From the NCBI GenBank assembly GCA_024234075.1, contig JACKOV010000003.1:124001-188000 (forward strand): 64,000 nt of DNA, read 5' to 3'. This document shows positions 8,106 through 19,970 of this stretch, piece after piece. This DNA is from Nevskiaceae bacterium. Lineage in GTDB: Bacteria; Pseudomonadota; Gammaproteobacteria; Steroidobacterales; Steroidobacteraceae. The translations under genes were made by a program, and so were the position numbers. Every line of letters begins with the position of its first letter. Position 1 is the first letter of the stretch. Under the pieces are notes generated by a model. That model did no database searches and was not told where the DNA came from. It saw nothing but the letters and a program-made list of their open reading frames with translations.

Positions 8106-9107
8106 TCAGTCCGCTTCGGCGAGCCGCGCGATCACGTGATCGACTTCGTCGGGGCTGCCGAGGATCAGCGGGGTGCGCTGATGGATGTCGGTCGGCTGCA
8201 CTTCGAGGATCCGCTGGCCCGGTGCGGCGAAGGCCTTGCCGCCGGCCTGCTCGATCAGCAGCGCCATCGGATTGGCTTCGTACATCAGACGCAGCTTGCC
8301 CTTCGGGGCCTTGCGGGTCGGCGGATACATGAAGACCCCGCCCTTCAGCAGGATGCGGTGCACGTCCGCGACCATCGCGCCGGCATAGCGCGCCGAGTAA
8401 CCGTTGCCTTGCGCCCAGTCGAGATAGCGCTGGTAGCCCACCGGGAAATTCGGCCGGTTACCTTCGTTCAACGAATAGTTTTTCGATGCGGCCGGGATGC
8501 GCAGGCCGCGCTCGACCCGCATGAAGGCGCCGATCGCCGGGTCGAGCACGAACATGTCGACGCCCTGGCCGATGGTCAGCACCAGGATCGTCGAGGGGCC
8601 ATACAACACGTAGCCGGCCGCGACCTGCTGCACGCCCGGCTGCAGCAGGGATTCCTGGGCCCGCGCAACGCGCCGGTCGTGCCGCAGGATCGAGAAGATC
8701 GTGCCGACGCCGCCGCAGACGTCGAGGTTCGACGAACCGTCGAGCGGATCGAACAACACGCAGTAGCGGCGCTCGCCCTGGGTGTCGTTGCGGATGATCA
8801 CCGGCTCCTCGTTCTCCTCGGACGCGACGATCGCCACGCCTTCGCGCCGGCCGAGCGTGCGCAGCAGCACTTCGTTCGCGATCACGTCGAGCTTCTGCTG
8901 TTGCTCGCCCTGGACGTTCTCCGCGCCGACTGCACCGAGCACGTTCTCGAGCCGCGCCCGCCGCACTTTGTCGGCGATGACCTTGGTCGAGATCGACAGC
9001 GCCGAGAGAATCCACGAAAACGTGCCGGAGGCTTCCGGATGGTGGGCCTGCTGCTCCAGGATGGAGGCCTGCAGGGTCATGATCGGTTCGTCGGTGCGGA
9101 TGGGCAT
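8106..9107 (-). CDS. fbp: class 1 fructose-1,6-bisphosphatase
   Basis: A 333-residue cytosolic enzyme that hydrolyses fructose 1,6-bisphosphate to fructose 6-phosphate in gluconeogenesis. Class 1 signatures are clear: the metal-binding acidic segment SEENEEP, the DPLDGSSNLD motif, GYVLYGPSTILVLT, and the C-terminal GGKAFAAPGQRILEVQPTDIHQRTP. Length is normal. It stands alone between alkB (convergent) and the nickel-transport gene. The ATG at 9107 is used; an internal ATG at 9080 is possible. Confidence 0.96.
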   Translation of the reverse strand: MPIRTDEPIMTLQASILEQQAHHPEASGTFSWILSALSISTKVIADKVRRARLENVLGAVGAENVQGEQQQKLDVIANEVLLRTLGRREGVAIVASEENEEPVIIRNDTQGERRYCVLFDPLDGSSNLDVCGGVGTIFSILRHDRRVARAQESLLQPGVQQVAAGYVLYGPSTILVLTIGQGVDMFVLDPAIGAFMRVERGLRIPAASKNYSLNEGNRPNFPVGYQRYLDWAQGNGYSARYAGAMVADVHRILLKGGVFMYPPTRKAPKGKLRLMYEANPMALLIEQAGGKAFAAPGQRILEVQPTDIHQRTPLILGSPDEVDHVIARLAEAD

Positions 9108-9228
9108 GGGCTCGTTCTCGCGATGTATCGGGTAGCGGCAAGACCTGCGTGATGTCAGGTCCGGCCCAAGCTGCCTACCATAGTGGCCGCGCCGATCCGC
9201 GTCACCCGATCAGGCCGGTACTGTGAAC

Positions 9229-9897
9229 TCAGGCCAGGGTCGCGAGGGTGGCAAGGCCGAGGACGACGGCGAACAGTCCCGCCAGCAGCGACAGCGCCCG
9301 ATAGAGCCGCTCGCTGCGGGCGGCGACCCGCGCCAGCGGCAGCGTCAAGGTCGCGGCCAGTGCCACCATGCCGGTCATCGAGCCGACGCCAAACAACAGC
9401 ACGTACAGGATCGACAGCGCCGGTTCGCGCATCGCCGAAACCGCGACCACCAGCAGCGCGGCGGAGCCGGCCAGGCCCTGGGTCAGGCCGATCAGCAGGG
9501 TGCGGCCCAGATGCTGGCTGTCGCGGCCGGCCGAGCCGGCGGCCGGCGCCGCCATGGCGTGGGCATGAGCATGGGTGCGGATCGTCGTGGCGGCCGGCGA
9601 AGGGGCGGAACGCAGGCGCCAGAGTGTGGCGGCGCCGATCGCCACCAGCATGCCGGCCGCCAGCGCCTGCAGGATCGACGACAGGCCCGGCGAGATCTGC
9701 CCCTGGCTGAGCACGATGAGGGCCGCCAGCGCCAGCAGCATCGCCGAATGGCCGAACCCCCAGGCGAGAGCGTGGCGCATCAGGCTCCCCGTACGCGCTT
9801 CGGACTGGGTACCGAGCACGGTCACGGCGATCAGATGATCGGGATCCAGCGCATGGCGCATGCCGAGCAGGAATCCCATGGTCAGTACCGCGAGCAT
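9229..9897 (-). CDS. NiCoT/UreH-like nickel or cobalt transporter
   Basis: A 222-residue membrane protein. The first helix carries RHALDPDH, matching the HX4DH signature that binds Ni2+/Co2+ in NiCoT transporters (HoxN/NixA/RcnA group). Six hydrophobic segments are visible, split by a His-rich loop (RTHAHAHAMAAP near residue 110). It is shorter than HoxN-type permeases and resembles the UreH/small NiCoT branch. It is divergent from hupE, which is also a nickel-type transporter. Whether the metal is nickel or cobalt cannot be decided; cobalt would serve the B12-dependent mutase further right. Confidence 0.8.
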   Translation of the reverse strand: MLAVLTMGFLLGMRHALDPDHLIAVTVLGTQSEARTGSLMRHALAWGFGHSAMLLALAALIVLSQGQISPGLSSILQALAAGMLVAIGAATLWRLRSAPSPAATTIRTHAHAHAMAAPAAGSAGRDSQHLGRTLLIGLTQGLAGSAALLVVAVSAMREPALSILYVLLFGVGSMTGMVALAATLTLPLARVAARSERLYRALSLLAGLFAVVLGLATLATLA

Positions 9898-9947
9898 CGT
9901 GTTCCGCAGACCCCTCCGGTACGCGGCTCGGGCCGCGCCCGGCCAGC

Positions 9948-9975
9948 GTATGATGTGTCGCTACATTTTGCCTAC
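9948..9975. promoter_or_regulatory. weak NikR-like operator in the transporter divergent region
   Basis: GTATGA at 9948-9953 is followed after exactly 16 bases by GCCTAC at 9970-9975. The E. coli NikR operator is GTATGA-N16-TCATAC; the right half here matches four of six positions. It sits between the divergent nickel-type transporter genes, where such a site would make sense. Low confidence. Confidence 0.25.
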
Positions 9976-9987
9976 GCAGGTGCGGGA

Positions 9988-10635
9988 ATGGGTGGGAATC
10001 GGCAGCCGTGTGCACGACGCGGGTATGTCGCCGCTGCGGCGGAGTGCGTAGTCCTGGCGGGTGTTGCGCTGCTGCCCGGGTTCGCCCTGGCCCACGGCGC
10101 CCATGCCGGTGATGCGGGGATCGCCGGCGGCTTCATGGCCGGTGCGCTCCACCCCCTGGGTGGTCTCGACCACCTGCTGGCCATGGTCGCGGTCGGGATC
10201 TGGGGCGCATTCCTGGGTGCGCCGCTGATCTGGGTCCTGCCCGTCGCCTTTCCGCTGATCATGGTGGTCGGCGGGATCCTGGGTGTCGCCGAGCTGCCCT
10301 TGCCCTACGTCGAGACCGGGATCGCGCTGTCGGTGCTGGCGCTCGGCCTCGCGATCGCCCTGGCCTGGCGTGCGCCGCGCGGTCTCGCGCTGGCCCTGGT
10401 CGGCGCGTTCGCGGTATTCCACGGCTACGCGCATGGCGCCGAATTGCCGGCCGCGGCCCAGCCCGCCGCCTATGCCGCCGGGTTCGTGATCGTCACCGGC
10501 CTGCTGCACCTGGCCGGCATCGGCATCGGCTATCTCGCCGGCTCCCGGCGCGGCACCGTCGCACTGCGCACCGTCGGTGCCGGCATCGCCGTCGCCGGTG
10601 TCTGGATCCTGCTGGGACAGCCCGGCCTCGCCTGA
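9988..10635 (+). CDS. hupE: HupE/UreJ-family metal transporter
   Basis: A 215-residue membrane protein with an N-terminal leader ending in PGFALAHGAHAG, then the family signature HPLGGLDHLLAMVAVG and several hydrophobic helices including a conserved AVFHGYAHGAELP. HupE/UreJ proteins take up nickel and usually lie with hydrogenase or urease genes; neither is present in this window. The ATG at 9988 follows a GTGCGGG stretch. The next membrane protein begins ten bases after the stop. Confidence 0.85.
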   Translation: MGGNRQPCARRGYVAAAAECVVLAGVALLPGFALAHGAHAGDAGIAGGFMAGALHPLGGLDHLLAMVAVGIWGAFLGAPLIWVLPVAFPLIMVVGGILGVAELPLPYVETGIALSVLALGLAIALAWRAPRGLALALVGAFAVFHGYAHGAELPAAAQPAAYAAGFVIVTGLLHLAGIGIGYLAGSRRGTVALRTVGAGIAVAGVWILLGQPGLA

Positions 10636-10645
10636 AGCCGTGCGC

Positions 10646-11263
10646 ATGCGCGGCAGCAGCGGCATCGGCAGCGGACGGCGGCAGCCACCCCGAACCGCGA
10701 CGCGGTGGCCGTTCGCGCTGCTGTGCGCCATGGCCGCCGCACCCGCACTGGCGCATTCCCCTTTCGGCGCCGACGCCCTGTTCTGGGAAGGCGCCTGGCA
10801 CTTGTTCCTGGCCCCCCTCGCGCTTGCCGCCGTGGTCGGCATCGGCCTCGCCTGCGCCGGCGGCCCACTGGAACAGGAAATCGAACTGGCAAGCCTCGCC
10901 GGCCTGACCTGCTGCCTCGTTGCCTGGCAGCTCCCGGCGGGCCCAGTCGCGACCTGGCTCGCACCCCTGTCCATCGCAGCAGTCGGCCTCGGCGCCGTAC
11001 TGGCAATTCCGCCGACCCCATGGCGCACACGACCCCTGGCCCTGCTCGCCGGCCTCGGCGCCGGCGCCGCCATCGAACTGGACACCCGCACCGCCGTCGC
11101 CGCAGCCGGCGCCGGCGCCGCCATGCTGGTCACCAGCATCTGGATGCTGGCTCTCGCCGTGCGCCTGCAACGCCGCTGGCCTCTCGCGCTGCGTGTGGCG
11201 GGAGCGTGGATCGTGGCGCTGTCGTTGCTGTTGCTTGCGCTCGCAATGCGGGGCTTGCGGTAG
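10646..11263 (+). CDS. HupE-associated membrane protein
   Basis: A 205-residue protein with a cleavable-looking leader (WPFALLCAMAAAPALAHSPF) and about six hydrophobic segments. The mature N-terminus begins HSPFGAD, and the segment FWEGAWHLFLAPLALAAVVG recalls the first helix of HupE-type proteins, so it may be a distant HupE paralogue or partner subunit. It is co-directional with hupE with a ten-base gap. A GTG at 10640 is an alternative start. Function is not known. Confidence 0.65.
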   Translation: MRGSSGIGSGRRQPPRTATRWPFALLCAMAAAPALAHSPFGADALFWEGAWHLFLAPLALAAVVGIGLACAGGPLEQEIELASLAGLTCCLVAWQLPAGPVATWLAPLSIAAVGLGAVLAIPPTPWRTRPLALLAGLGAGAAIELDTRTAVAAAGAGAAMLVTSIWMLALAVRLQRRWPLALRVAGAWIVALSLLLLALAMRGLR

Positions 11264-11359
11264 AGGCTCTTCACACCTCAGGACCGCAACACCTGGCACC
11301 CTCCGTATCACCCGCCGCCAGCTCAACGCCGGGAAAGGAAGTGCCCGTGCACCCAGCCG

Positions 11360-14300
11360 CTAAACCAGGATGCGCTCGATTCCCCCTGCATTGGCCGCCG
11401 CGACATAGTCCCGCATCCAGTGTTCGCCCAGCACGTGCTTGGCGATCTCGATGACGATGTAGTCGGCGTCGATTTCGGCTTCGTCGTTGTAGCGCTTCAG
11501 GCCCTGCAGGCAGGAGGGGCAGGAGGTCAGTACCTTGATGTCGCCGGTGAAGCCGTCGGCGCGCAGCGCGGCGGTGTCCTTCTGGACTTCCTCCGCCTTG
11601 CGGAAACGCACCTGGGTGGAGACGTCGGGGCGGGTGACTGCGAAGGTGCCCGACTCGCCGCAGCAGCGGTCGTTCTTGGCGATCTTGCCGTTGAGCTCGG
11701 CATTCATCAGCTGGTTGACGACCTTCAGCGGCTCGTAGGTCTTGATCGGCGTGTGGCAGGGGTCGTGATAGAGGTAGCGGGTGCCGGTCACGCCCTCGAG
11801 CTTGACGCCTTTTTCCAGCAGGAATTCGTGGATGTCGACGATCCGCGAGCCGGGGAAGATCTCGTCGAAGCGGTAGCCCTGCAACTGGTCGTAGCAGGTG
11901 CCGCAGCTGACCACGACGGTCTTGATGTCGAGGTAGTTCAGCGTATTGGCGACGCGGTGGAACAGCACCCGGTTGTCGGTGATCATCTGTTCGGCCTTGG
12001 CGAAGTTGCCCGAGCCGCGTTGCGGATAGCCGCAACAGATGTAGCCGGGCGGCAGCACGGTCTGTACGCCGACCTTCCACAGCATCGCCTGGGTAGCGAG
12101 GCCGACCTGCGAGAACAGGCGCTCCGAGCCGCAGCCCGGGAAATAGAACACTGCCTCGGCGTCGGCGCTGGTGCCCTGCGGGTCGCGGATCACCGGCACG
12201 TAGTCGCGATCCTCGATGTCGAGCAGCGCACGGGCGGTTTTCTTGGGCACGCCGGCCGGCATCCGCCGGTTGATGAAGTGCACGACCTGCTCGTGTACCG
12301 GCGGCTTGCCGGTGGTCGCCGGCGGCGCTGCGACTTGCGGCCGTGCGAAAGTCTTGAGCACCTGGTGGCCGAGACGCTGCGCCTTGAACCCCCAGTCGAT
12401 CATCAGTTTGCGCGCCAGCTTGACGGTCTCCGGCCGGGTCGCGTTCAGGAACCACATCGACGCCGCCGTGCCGGGGTTGAAGCGCTTGCGGCCCATGCGG
12501 CGCAACAGGTCGCGCATCGCCATCGACACGTCGCCGAAATCGATGTCGACCGGGCAGGGCGCCTCGCACTTGTGGCAGACGGTGCAGTGCTCGGCGACGT
12601 CGGCGAACTCGTCCCAGTGGCGGATCGAGATGCCGCGGCGGGTCTGTTCTTCGTAGAGGAAGGCCTCGATCAGCAGCGAGGTCGCTAGGATCTTGTTCCG
12701 CGGGCTGTAGAGCAAGTTGGCGCGCGGCACGTGGGTTGCGCAGACCGGCTTGCACTTGCCGCAGCGCAGGCAGTCCTTGATCGCATCCGAGATCGTGTTG
12801 ATGTCGGACTGCTGCATGATCAGCGATTCGTGGCCGAGCAGGTTGAAGCTCGGCGTGTAGGCATGGCGCAGGTCGCCGCCGGGCAGCAGCTTGCCCTTGT
12901 TGAAACGCCCCTCGGGATCGATCCGCGCCTTGTACTCGCGCAGTTCCCGCGTCTCCTCGTCGCTCAGGAACTCGAGCTTGGTGATGCCGATGCCGTGTTC
13001 GCCCGAGATCACGCCGCCGAGCTGGCGCGCGATCCGCATGATGCGCGCGACCGCCTCGTTGGCTTCCTGCAGCATCAGGTAGTCGTCGGAGTTGACCGGG
13101 ATGTTGGTGTGCACGTTGCCGTCGCCGGCGTGCATGTGCAGCGCCACCCAGACGCGGCCCTTGAGGATGCGGCGGTGGATCGCCTCGGTCTCGGCGCGGA
13201 TCGGCGCGAACGCGTCGCCGGCCATGATGCGCGCGAGCGGCTCGCGCAGCTCGCGTTTCCAGGAGACGCGCACGCTGCGTTCCTGCAGTTCCGCGAACAC
13301 GCTCTTGCCCGGCACGCTGCCCGGCTGGTCGAGATCCTGCAGGAAGCCGGACCAGCGCTGGCGGACCTCGGCGAGCAGGGCGCGCACGCGCTCGACGCGA
13401 TCGCCGAGGATTTCCTCGCGCGACAACTGGTCGAGCTCGGCGTCGCCGGTCTTGCCGGGCTTGAGTTCGCCGCGGTAGAACTCTTCCAGCGCATCGACCA
13501 GACGCAGCTTGTTGCGGATCGACAGCTCGATGTTGATGCGCTCGATCGCGTCGGTGTAATCGCCGAGTCGCGCCAGCGGGATCACCACGTCTTCGTTGAT
13601 CTTGAAGGCGTTGGTGTGTTTGGCGATCGCCGCGGTGCGTGCGCGGTCCAGCCAGAACTTGCGGCGCGCATCGGGACCGGCGGCGATGAAACCCTCGCCG
13701 CCGCGCGCATTGGCGATGCGTACCACCTCGGAAGTGGCCCGGCCGACCGCCGCGTCGTCCTCGCCGACGATGTCGCCGATCAGCACGATCTTCGGGAGGC
13801 TGGCGCGCTTGCTCTTGGTGACGTAGCCGACGGCGCGCAGATAGCGCTCGTCGAGATGCTCGAGGCCGGCGAGCAGCACGCCGCTGGTCCGGTTCGCGGC
13901 TTCGAGATGCGCGGTGATCTCGACGATCGAAGGGATCGCGTCGCGCGCCTGGCCGAAGAACTCGAGGCAGACCGTGCGTACGGCCTTCGGCATGCGGTGC
14001 ACGACCCAGCGCGCCGCGGTGATCAGACCGTCGACACCCTCTTTCTGCACGCCGGGCAGGCCGCCGAGGAATTTGTCGGTGACGTCCTTGCCGAGGCCGG
14101 CCTTGCGGAAGCTTGCACCGGCCATCTTCAGCGTCTCGGTGCGCAGCACCCGCGCGCCGGCCGCGCCCTGGCGGCCATCTTTCCAGGTCAGCTGGAAAAC
14201 CACTTCCGGGGCGTCGTGGATCTTGCCGAGGTTGTGGCCGATGCGCTCGACCTCGAGCCAGTTGCCGTCCGGGTCGACCATGCGCCACCAGGCGAGATTG

Positions 14301-15262
14301 TCGACCGCCGTGCCCCAGAGGACGGCCTTCTTGCCGCCGGCGTTCATCGCGATGTTGCCGCCGATGCACGAGGCCTCGATCGAGGTCGGATCGACCGCGA
14401 ACACGTGGCCGGCACGCTCGGCGGCGTCGGCGACCCGCTTGGTAACCACGCCGGCTTCGGAAAACACGGTCGGCACGGGGCCGTTCAGCCCCGGCAAGGA
14501 CTGCCACTCGACCTCGCCGAGCCGTTCGAGCTTCTCGGTGTTGATCACGGCCGCGAGCGGCGTCAGCGGCACCGCGCCGCCGGTGTAACCGGTACCGCCG
14601 CCGCGCGGGATCACGCTCAGGCCGAGTTCGATGCAGGCGCGCACCAGCCCCGGAATTTCATCCTCGGCGTCGGGCGAGACCACCACGAACGGATACTCGA
14701 CGCGCCAGTCGGTCGCGTCGGTGACATGCGAGACCCGCGCGAAGGCATCGAAGCGGACGCTGTCGGCACGGGTATGCCGGGTCAGCAGGCGCCGGGCGCG
14801 CTCGCGCAGCCGGCGGCTGCGGTCGAAGGACTCGTCGAAGCTGCGCACCGCGCGGCGCGCCGCTTCCAGCAGTTGCCCGACCTTGGCATCGCGCACCGGG
14901 TCTTGCGGCTCGCGGCGCTTTTCGACTTCACCCAGCCGGTGCTCGAGAGCCTCGATCAGTTGTCGCCGCCGCCGCGGGTTTTCCAGCAGGTCGTCCTCGA
15001 GATAGGGGTTGCGCTGCACCACCCAGATGTCGCCCAGCACCTCGTAGAGCATGCGCGCCGAGCGTCCGGTGCGGCGCTCGGTGCGCAGCTCGTCGAGCAG
15101 CGCCCAGGCCTCGGCGCCGAGCAGCCGGATCACGATCTCGCGGTCGGAGAACGAGGTGTAGTTGTAGGGGATCTCGCGGATCCGGCTGGAGGTATGGCCG
15201 CTCTTCGGCCCCTCCACGGGACTGCCGTCGAAGGGGAGCTGGGCTTGGGGAATGGCATTCAT
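11360..15262 (-). CDS. fused FAD-binding / Fe-S oxidoreductase (DUF3683, GlcD/GlcF-like)
   Basis: A 1300-residue protein joining three parts. Residues about 1-170 are the DUF3683-type N-terminal domain ([20 protein letters not shown]). Residues about 180-800 are an FAD-linked oxidase of the GlcD/D-lactate dehydrogenase type ([57 protein letters not shown]). Residues about 830-1300 hold two 4Fe-4S motifs ([11 protein letters not shown] and [14 protein letters not shown]) and CCG domains ([18 protein letters not shown]). Such proteins oxidise 2-hydroxy acids such as D-lactate or glycolate and pass electrons to the respiratory chain; the exact substrate is unknown. It is transcribed alone and converges with the HupE-associated gene. 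Confidence 0.9.
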   Translation of the reverse strand: MNAIPQAQLPFDGSPVEGPKSGHTSSRIREIPYNYTSFSDREIVIRLLGAEAWALLDELRTERRTGRSARMLYEVLGDIWVVQRNPYLEDDLLENPRRRRQLIEALEHRLGEVEKRREPQDPVRDAKVGQLLEAARRAVRSFDESFDRSRRLRERARRLLTRHTRADSVRFDAFARVSHVTDATDWRVEYPFVVVSPDAEDEIPGLVRACIELGLSVIPRGGGTGYTGGAVPLTPLAAVINTEKLERLGEVEWQSLPGLNGPVPTVFSEAGVVTKRVADAAERAGHVFAVDPTSIEASCIGGNIAMNAGGKKAVLWGTAVDNLAWWRMVDPDGNWLEVERIGHNLGKIHDAPEVVFQLTWKDGRQGAAGARVLRTETLKMAGASFRKAGLGKDVTDKFLGGLPGVQKEGVDGLITAARWVVHRMPKAVRTVCLEFFGQARDAIPSIVEITAHLEAANRTSGVLLAGLEHLDERYLRAVGYVTKSKRASLPKIVLIGDIVGEDDAAVGRATSEVVRIANARGGEGFIAAGPDARRKFWLDRARTAAIAKHTNAFKINEDVVIPLARLGDYTDAIERINIELSIRNKLRLVDALEEFYRGELKPGKTGDAELDQLSREEILGDRVERVRALLAEVRQRWSGFLQDLDQPGSVPGKSVFAELQERSVRVSWKRELREPLARIMAGDAFAPIRAETEAIHRRILKGRVWVALHMHAGDGNVHTNIPVNSDDYLMLQEANEAVARIMRIARQLGGVISGEHGIGITKLEFLSDEETRELREYKARIDPEGRFNKGKLLPGGDLRHAYTPSFNLLGHESLIMQQSDINTISDAIKDCLRCGKCKPVCATHVPRANLLYSPRNKILATSLLIEAFLYEEQTRRGISIRHWDEFADVAEHCTVCHKCEAPCPVDIDFGDVSMAMRDLLRRMGRKRFNPGTAASMWFLNATRPETVKLARKLMIDWGFKAQRLGHQVLKTFARPQVAAPPATTGKPPVHEQVVHFINRRMPAGVPKKTARALLDIEDRDYVPVIRDPQGTSADAEAVFYFPGCGSERLFSQVGLATQAMLWKVGVQTVLPPGYICCGYPQRGSGNFAKAEQMITDNRVLFHRVANTLNYLDIKTVVVSCGTCYDQLQGYRFDEIFPGSRIVDIHEFLLEKGVKLEGVTGTRYLYHDPCHTPIKTYEPLKVVNQLMNAELNGKIAKNDRCCGESGTFAVTRPDVSTQVRFRKAEEVQKDTAALRADGFTGDIKVLTSCPSCLQGLKRYNDEAEIDADYIVIEIAKHVLGEHWMRDYVAAANAGGIERILV

Positions 15263-15349
15263 AACGGACGGGGCCTTGAAGTCGCGGGGCGTCGTTTCGA
15301 CCGGATCGGTACGTCAGTATTCCGGTGTCCATGCCAGACTAGCGGCGCC

Positions 15350-15970
15350 GTGACCGACAGCGTACTGAAACGATCCCTGCGGAGTCACCCGGCTGCACCT
15401 GCTCCGGCGGGTCTGATCCTGTGGGTGCACCGTCTGCCGGCCGACGATCCCGCCCGCCCGCTGCGGCTGCGCTACGTCGTTGCGGGCGACCCGACTGCGG
15501 TGCGCTGGCCGGCGGCGTTGGATCGCGGTGCGCCGTCGCGCCAGGATGGGCTGTGGCAGCATACCTGTTTCGAGGCCTTCATCGCGGCTGCGCCCGGCGA
15601 TGGCGGCTACTTCGAATACAACTTCTCGCCCTCGGGTGCCTGGTCGGCCTATCGGTTCGATGGCTATCGGCAGGGCATGCGGCCCGAGCCCGCAGCGTGG
15701 GCGCCGCGGATCGTGCTGACGCCGGCTGCGACGACGACCAGCCTCGAGGTCGCGTTCGCCTGGCCGGATGCCTGGTCCGCCGCTGCCACGGCTGCCACGG
15801 CTGCCGCGCCGCCGCCCGGCCAGGGTCCGCGTGGGGTGCGGGTCGGCCTCAGTGCCGTGATCGAGGCGGTCGACGGCTCGCGCTCGTACTGGGCGCTGGG
15901 TCACCCGGATACGCGCCCCGACTTTCATAATGCGCAGGGTTTCCTGCTAGAGCTCGAGGTTCCTGGGTGA
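15350..15970 (+). CDS. DOMON-like domain protein
   Basis: A 206-residue protein from the GTG at 15350. Core segments WQHTCFEAFIAA, YFEYNFSPSGAWSAYRFDGYR and the C-terminal YWALGHPDTRPDFHNAQGF match the DOMON-like family, a beta-sandwich thought to bind sugars or heme. It has no signal peptide. Its TGA overlaps the GTG start of the NamZ gene by GTGA, which links the two in expression and suggests a role in cell-wall sugar handling. An Ala-Thr run (AAATAATAAA) near residue 150 is low complexity. Confidence 0.8.
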   Translation: MTDSVLKRSLRSHPAAPAPAGLILWVHRLPADDPARPLRLRYVVAGDPTAVRWPAALDRGAPSRQDGLWQHTCFEAFIAAAPGDGGYFEYNFSPSGAWSAYRFDGYRQGMRPEPAAWAPRIVLTPAATTTSLEVAFAWPDAWSAAATAATAAAPPPGQGPRGVRVGLSAVIEAVDGSRSYWALGHPDTRPDFHNAQGFLLELEVPG

Positions 15971-17178
15971 TCCATTTCGGTGTCGATCGTCTGCTCGCCG
16001 AGCCCCGCCTGCGCGCACCGCTGGCCGGCCGGCGCGTCGCGCTGCTCGCGCATCCGGCTTCGGTGACCGCCGGGCTCGAGCACTCGCTCGACGCGCTGGC
16101 GCGGCTGCCCGATCTGCAGCTCACGGCGGCTTTCGGTCCGCAGCACGGCCTGCGCGGCGACAAGCAGGACAACATGGTCGAGTCGCCGGATTTCGTCGAT
16201 CCGCTGCACGGCATACCGGTATTCAGTCTCTACGGCGAGGTGCGTCGACCGACCGCGGCGATGCTGCAGACCTTCGACGTGCTGCTGGTCGACCTGCAGG
16301 ATCTCGGCTGCCGCATCTACACCTTCATCACCACCCTGCGCTATGTGCTCGAAGCCGCGGCGCAGCATCGCAAGGCCGTCTGGATCCTCGATCGTCCGAA
16401 TCCGGCGGGGCGCCCGGTCGAAGGGCTGACGCTGCGCGCCGGCTGGGAGAGTTTCGTCGGCGCCGGGCCGATGCCGATGCGCCATGGCCTGACCATGGGC
16501 GAGCTGGCGCGCTGGTTCGTCCGCGAGCTGGCGCTCGACGTCGAACTGCAGGTTGTCGAGATGCAGGGCTGGCAGCCTGCTGCGGCGCCCGGCTTCGGCT
16601 GGCCGCTCGGCGTGCGCAGCTGGATCAATCCCAGTCCGAACGCACCGAATCTGTCGATGGCGCGTGCCTATGCCGGCACGGTGATGCTCGAGGGCACGAC
16701 CTTGTCCGAAGGCCGCGGCACCACGCGGCCGCTGGAACTGTTCGGTGCGCCGGATCTGGATGCGCGGGCGCTGGTCGCGACTCTGCGGCAGCTCACGCCG
16801 CCGTCATGGCTCGAGGGCTGCGTGTTGCGCGAGTGCTGGTTCGAGCCGACGTTCCACAAACATGTCGGCCGGCTTTGCTCCGGCCTGCAGCTGCATGTCG
16901 ACGATCCGGCCTATGATCACGATGCCTTCCGGCCGTGGCGCCTCATGGCCGCGGCGTTCAAGGCCGTCCGCACGCTGCGACCCGACTATCCGCTGTGGCG
17001 CGATTTCCCCTACGAATACGAACACGACCGGCTGGCCATCGACCTGATCAACGGCAGCCCGCTGCTGCGCGAATGGGTCGATGACTCGCAGGCCGTTGCC
17101 GCCGACCTGGAGGCGATTGCGCGGCCGGACGAGCAGGACTGGCTGCAACGCCGTGCGGACCTTCTGATCTATCGCTGA
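15967..17178 (+). CDS. DUF1343 / NamZ-like exo-beta-N-acetylmuramidase
   Basis: A 403-residue protein starting at a GTG inside the stop of the DOMON-like gene. Family segments are VALLAHPASVTAGLEHS, FGPQHGLRGDKQDNM, VLLVDLQDLGCRIYTF, WILDRPNPAGR, and GTTLSEGRGTTRPLELFGAP. In Bacillus, NamZ (DUF1343) releases terminal MurNAc from peptidoglycan fragments; the same activity is likely here. Most family members are exported, but this one has no signal peptide, so a cytoplasmic muropeptide-recycling role is possible. Length is normal for the family. Confidence 0.88.
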   Translation: MIHFGVDRLLAEPRLRAPLAGRRVALLAHPASVTAGLEHSLDALARLPDLQLTAAFGPQHGLRGDKQDNMVESPDFVDPLHGIPVFSLYGEVRRPTAAMLQTFDVLLVDLQDLGCRIYTFITTLRYVLEAAAQHRKAVWILDRPNPAGRPVEGLTLRAGWESFVGAGPMPMRHGLTMGELARWFVRELALDVELQVVEMQGWQPAAAPGFGWPLGVRSWINPSPNAPNLSMARAYAGTVMLEGTTLSEGRGTTRPLELFGAPDLDARALVATLRQLTPPSWLEGCVLRECWFEPTFHKHVGRLCSGLQLHVDDPAYDHDAFRPWRLMAAAFKAVRTLRPDYPLWRDFPYEYEHDRLAIDLINGSPLLREWVDDSQAVAADLEAIARPDEQDWLQRRADLLIYR

Positions 17179-17225
17179 GCTAAGATCCGGCAGGTTGCTT
17201 GCTGGCCCGTCGGAGGCGCGGTCCG

Positions 17226-19901
<2,676 letters not shown>

Positions 19902-19970
19902 CCCCGGCTCGGCGGGCGGGCGGCCGTGCTGCCGGTGGTCATGCGATAATGGCCGGTCGATGCCCGTGAG

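Noticed and set aside
9898..9987. Cobalamin riboswitch in front of the metal transporter genes
   Set aside because: No B12-box-like element is visible and the gap is too short for the full structure. The mutase leader (19902-19970) was also checked without success.
12731..15349. Long open frame on the plus strand opposite the 1300-residue oxidoreductase
   Set aside because: It is an antisense shadow in GC-rich codons. Only its last 206 codons (from GTG 15350) form a recognisable protein, the DOMON-like one.
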